Origin: Spirosoma aureum
GTDB taxonomy: Bacteria; Bacteroidota; Bacteroidia; Cytophagales; Spirosomataceae
Direction: 5' to 3'
Assembly: GCF_011604685.1 (NCBI RefSeq)
Contig: NZ_CP050063.1
Location: 3,928,501 to 3,992,500 of the forward strand
Length of the DNA: 64,000 bases
Shown in pieces: positions 61,781 to 64,000 of this stretch. Position numbers and translations under genes: made by a program. A model generated the notes under the pieces. The model did not search any database, was not told the DNA's origin, and worked only from the letters and a program-made list of their open reading frames with translations. Each line of letters begins with the position of its first letter. Position 1 is the stretch's first letter.

Positions 61781-63283
61781 TTATTCTTTTTTATAAAGTA
61801 CCCATATTTCATTAATTGTTCCTATTTTTTTTGACTGTAAATATTCGTTCGTATTCCACAGGATTGCAGATGAATAAAGAGTCGGTTTAAAACCCAGGCT
61901 GTCGAAAAGTGACAGCTTTTCTTTTGCATCATTAAATGTAGTTACCATCCAGGCATTTTTTAAATACCGGGCAGAATCAGCATTGTTAAATTTGATAAGC
62001 TTAATGTTCGGCGCATTTTTTCGGTAAAAAGTTAATGGGAGACCGCTTTCCGTTTCAAATGGCGTACGCGAAAAACAATAAATAGTGGGTTCTGAATCCT
62101 TAAATGTATTTGTCAACTTTCTGGTAAATTCTATTGCTTGATAATACGGATTTAAGATTAAAAATAAAATTAGTACCAGTGTATTAAGTGCAATACTGAA
62201 ATATGAAATTCCTTTTAGGAAATTGCGAATCCCTGTTCGGGCACGTTGATAATAAGTAATAAATGACTCTAAACCCCAGCCTGCTATAACCGGTAACACA
62301 TTGACTATCGGGAACATAAATCGTTCTTCCTTGTGTGCTACCAAGCAATGGCCTATAATAAAAAACGCGACGGCAAAAACCAGCGGCTGACGATATTGTT
62401 GCCCAGCGCCTTTCAGGCTGTAATAAAAAAGAAAAATACTAAGCGGTGGCGTGCCAATAACCAGAGCCAGCAATAAGATATACCACAAAAAACTGGAGGT
62501 GCCAAATTCAGCTGCTTTACCGTCTATAATATTTACCCGGTAATAATCGAAGGGGGTAAAAACCAACTGGTGATAAAAATGATAATCTAAAAAAATATTA
62601 ATGGCTACTCCTGCGGAAAAACCAATCGCCATAGGCAACAGATTTACATATTTTCTGTCGATAAACAGAAACCATATACCAAAGCCAACAATACCAAATG
62701 CTATTTGAAAACGGAAATAAAAAGCCAGGCTAAACAGGAAACCTGTTAATAATACATATAGAAACTTTTCTTTTTTTAGTTCATACAATAGAATGGCACC
62801 GAAGAATACAATTGACGATGCCATTTCAGAACTAAATAATGTACGGATATAGGGAAGTGACCAGGATAAATTGATAAGTAACAGGACCAGGTATAGTAGT
62901 TTTTTATTGGACTTAAAATAATAAATGCCAATCGCGTTAAATACGACAAAACCCAGCAGTCCAAAAATAAGGCGCAGGATTGCCAGTTGTACGAAGGCAT
63001 CATATATATGGAAAAACCGACAGGCGATAATAAATCCCGAAAACAGATAAACTTGTACGGTTGGCCGTATATGGCTCTTTAATTCCCAGACACTGGTAGC
63101 ACCGGAAGGTTCCCCCAGTTGCCAGGAAGAAAACTCGATTAATTGAAAATGCTGGTCAGGATGAAGGAATCCAACCTGAGTAATAGAGAAAATGATTTGT
63201 ACAAGCAGGGAAAAGAACAAAAGCCACCGTAAACGTGAATCGTCAATCCTGAATCGTGAATTTATTTCCATTTTGAACATCAC
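61781..63283 (-). CDS. GT22/Alg9-like membrane mannosyltransferase
   Basis: A 500-residue polytopic protein with about ten hydrophobic segments. The first loop has HPDQHFQLIEFSSW, matching the HPDE region of GT22 (Alg9/PIG-B-like) enzymes, with the Glu replaced by Gln, and the ELKSHIRPTVQVYLFSG segment also fits. Such enzymes use a polyprenyl-phosphate sugar and act outside the membrane. The missing acidic residue makes activity uncertain. Start codons at 63283, 63280 and 63271 are all possible. Confidence 0.8.
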   Translation of the reverse strand: MMFKMEINSRFRIDDSRLRWLLFFSLLVQIIFSITQVGFLHPDQHFQLIEFSSWQLGEPSGATSVWELKSHIRPTVQVYLFSGFIIACRFFHIYDAFVQLAILRLIFGLLGFVVFNAIGIYYFKSNKKLLYLVLLLINLSWSLPYIRTLFSSEMASSIVFFGAILLYELKKEKFLYVLLTGFLFSLAFYFRFQIAFGIVGFGIWFLFIDRKYVNLLPMAIGFSAGVAINIFLDYHFYHQLVFTPFDYYRVNIIDGKAAEFGTSSFLWYILLLALVIGTPPLSIFLFYYSLKGAGQQYRQPLVFAVAFFIIGHCLVAHKEERFMFPIVNVLPVIAGWGLESFITYYQRARTGIRNFLKGISYFSIALNTLVLILFLILNPYYQAIEFTRKLTNTFKDSEPTIYCFSRTPFETESGLPLTFYRKNAPNIKLIKFNNADSARYLKNAWMVTTFNDAKEKLSLFDSLGFKPTLYSSAILWNTNEYLQSKKIGTINEIWVLYKKE

Positions 63284-63694
63284 TTATTGATGTGCGGGTA
63301 AGTTGATTTTTGTATTCTGATTGTTACGATAGCGCCTTACAAACAAGCCTTCCAGAAAAGGCTGTTGCGTCGTTGTGTAGCGTTGAAAAAATAGACCTGA
63401 GTCAGACTGCTCAGGCAATTCCTTAGGGTCTCGAATGGGCATTGAAGCGGCAGACACCCTTGTAAATACCTTCATGGGATGTAAACATAATACAAAATCA
63501 TTTCACCACTTATCGTACGGGTTTTGAGCTTATCCTGTAAGGTTTGCTTAGCTAGACAAAACTATAACAGGCACCAAACCGCATGCTGAGTCTTATTTGA
63601 TTAATATAGAGCTAATAAGGAAACGTAATGTCTTTTGTCCAGTATGATCGATTCATCGTTGCCTTTGCTTGTTTATCTGACTTTACCCATTCCA
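63284..63694. other. intergenic region without firm gene
   Basis: About 410 bp between the divergent GT22-like and enolase-type genes. A 63-codon minus-strand frame abuts the GT22-like start, but it has no recognised motif. Promoters for both flanks should lie here. Confidence 0.4.
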
Positions 63695-64000
63695 ATGCAG
63701 CGCCGACAATTTCTCCAGAAAACGATTGTAAGCAGTAGTCTGCTCGCTAATCCCAGCGTTTTTAACCAGAATCAAACAGCTGGCAGTGAATTGCCTGCCT
63801 GGAAATTGCCTGATCTGCACAAAGCGATTGCTGATCCTGTACTCATTCGATCCGTTGAATTGCTTAAGACGCAGGGACAATTGATGGTGGTGGTAACTGC
63901 GCAGGACGGAACAAAGGGCATTACCCAATGCAACGAACGGATGCAGAATCTGACCTCGTTATTGAAAGGGCTTGTCATTGAGCACTTTACGGGGAAAGAT
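63695..64000 (+). CDS. enolase-superfamily protein (mandelate racemase-like), 5' part
   Basis: The frame is open from ATG 63695 to the end of the window (102 codons, no stop). A twin-arginine signal MQRRQFLQKTIVSSS opens it. After it comes the N-terminal capping domain pattern IRSVELLKTQG ... MVVVTAQDGTKG, which resembles the start of mandelate racemase/muconate cycloisomerase proteins. An in-frame ATG at 63644 would place the RR motif 18 residues in, which is less likely. The catalytic barrel lies beyond the window. Confidence 0.72.
   Translation, partial: MQRRQFLQKTIVSSSLLANPSVFNQNQTAGSELPAWKLPDLHKAIADPVLIRSVELLKTQGQLMVVVTAQDGTKGITQCNERMQNLTSLLKGLVIEHFTGKD

Noticed and set aside
63284..63475. 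63-codon minus-strand frame ending where the GT22-like gene starts
   Set aside because: No motif or signal peptide recognised, though the abutting position is noteworthy; left out of the gene list.
1..64000. tRNA, rRNA, CRISPR array, integrase or transposase
   Set aside because: No tRNA-like cloverleaf motifs, regularly spaced direct repeats, or integrase/transposase motifs were noticed on either strand by eye.

Overview
The window reads as a chromosomal stretch of a Bacteroidota bacterium of the Cytophagales, probably Spirosoma or a close relative. That placement is inference from protein style: a SusC-style N-terminal domain on a TonB receptor, GH106-like and ThuA/sorbosone-dehydrogenase secreted enzymes, LytTR two-component genes, TAnnTTTG promoter motifs and weak Shine-Dalgarno use. 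No rRNA, tRNA, CRISPR array, integrase or transposase was seen.

Bases 1-16576 hold the end of a long plus-strand cell-surface polysaccharide operon. It contains methyltransferases, several glycosyltransferases, two UDP-GlcNAc 2-epimerases, a HisH/HisF/amidotransferase set of the kind that amidinates N-acetyl sugars, a FemAB-like acyltransferase, a DegT aminotransferase, a DUF354 protein and a NodB-like deacetylase. Many neighbours overlap by ATGA, which indicates translational coupling. hisF is broken by a one-base frameshift in an eight-G tract. A specialised NusG paralogue (UpxY/LoaP type) and a Wzi-like capsule protein follow (16010-18747).

Bases 19023-26342 hold a complete class II lasso-peptide gene cluster: HPr-kinase-like K, protease B2, a 50-residue precursor A, cyclase C, a Cys-cluster YkgJ-type protein, the PqqD-like recognition element B1, a nucleotidyltransferase N and an ABC exporter D. 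It ends in a strong terminator. The precursor ends in Ser, which is the residue phosphorylated in paeninodin-type lasso peptides, and the K and N genes suggest a phosphorylated and possibly further capped product. The YkgJ-type protein is not part of the known core set. This is the most interesting locus in the window.

Bases 26600-34000 carry small secreted proteins, an outer-membrane beta-barrel, a lone LytTR regulator, an MFS transporter and a NUDIX-family regulator with a degenerate Nudix box. A perfect 10-5-10 palindrome lies just before the promoter of a five-domain secreted ThuA/sorbosone-dehydrogenase/PKD/cytochrome c protein (34380), which is followed by a GH106-like glycoside hydrolase (37918). 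Together these look like a carbohydrate-use unit.

Bases 41299-51502 are a mosaic: a LytS/LytR two-component pair, AraC regulator, carboxylesterase, cupin, DUF3500 protein, and several large inverted repeats between genes. Bases 51706-59577 form an iron/flavin module: ApbE flavin transferase, a PepSY-flavodoxin-reductase fusion, DUF2271 protein, ankyrin protein and a TonB-dependent siderophore receptor, with a divergent AraC regulator. The right end has an SDR oxidoreductase, a GT22-like membrane mannosyltransferase and the 5' part of a Tat-exported enolase-superfamily protein that runs off the window.
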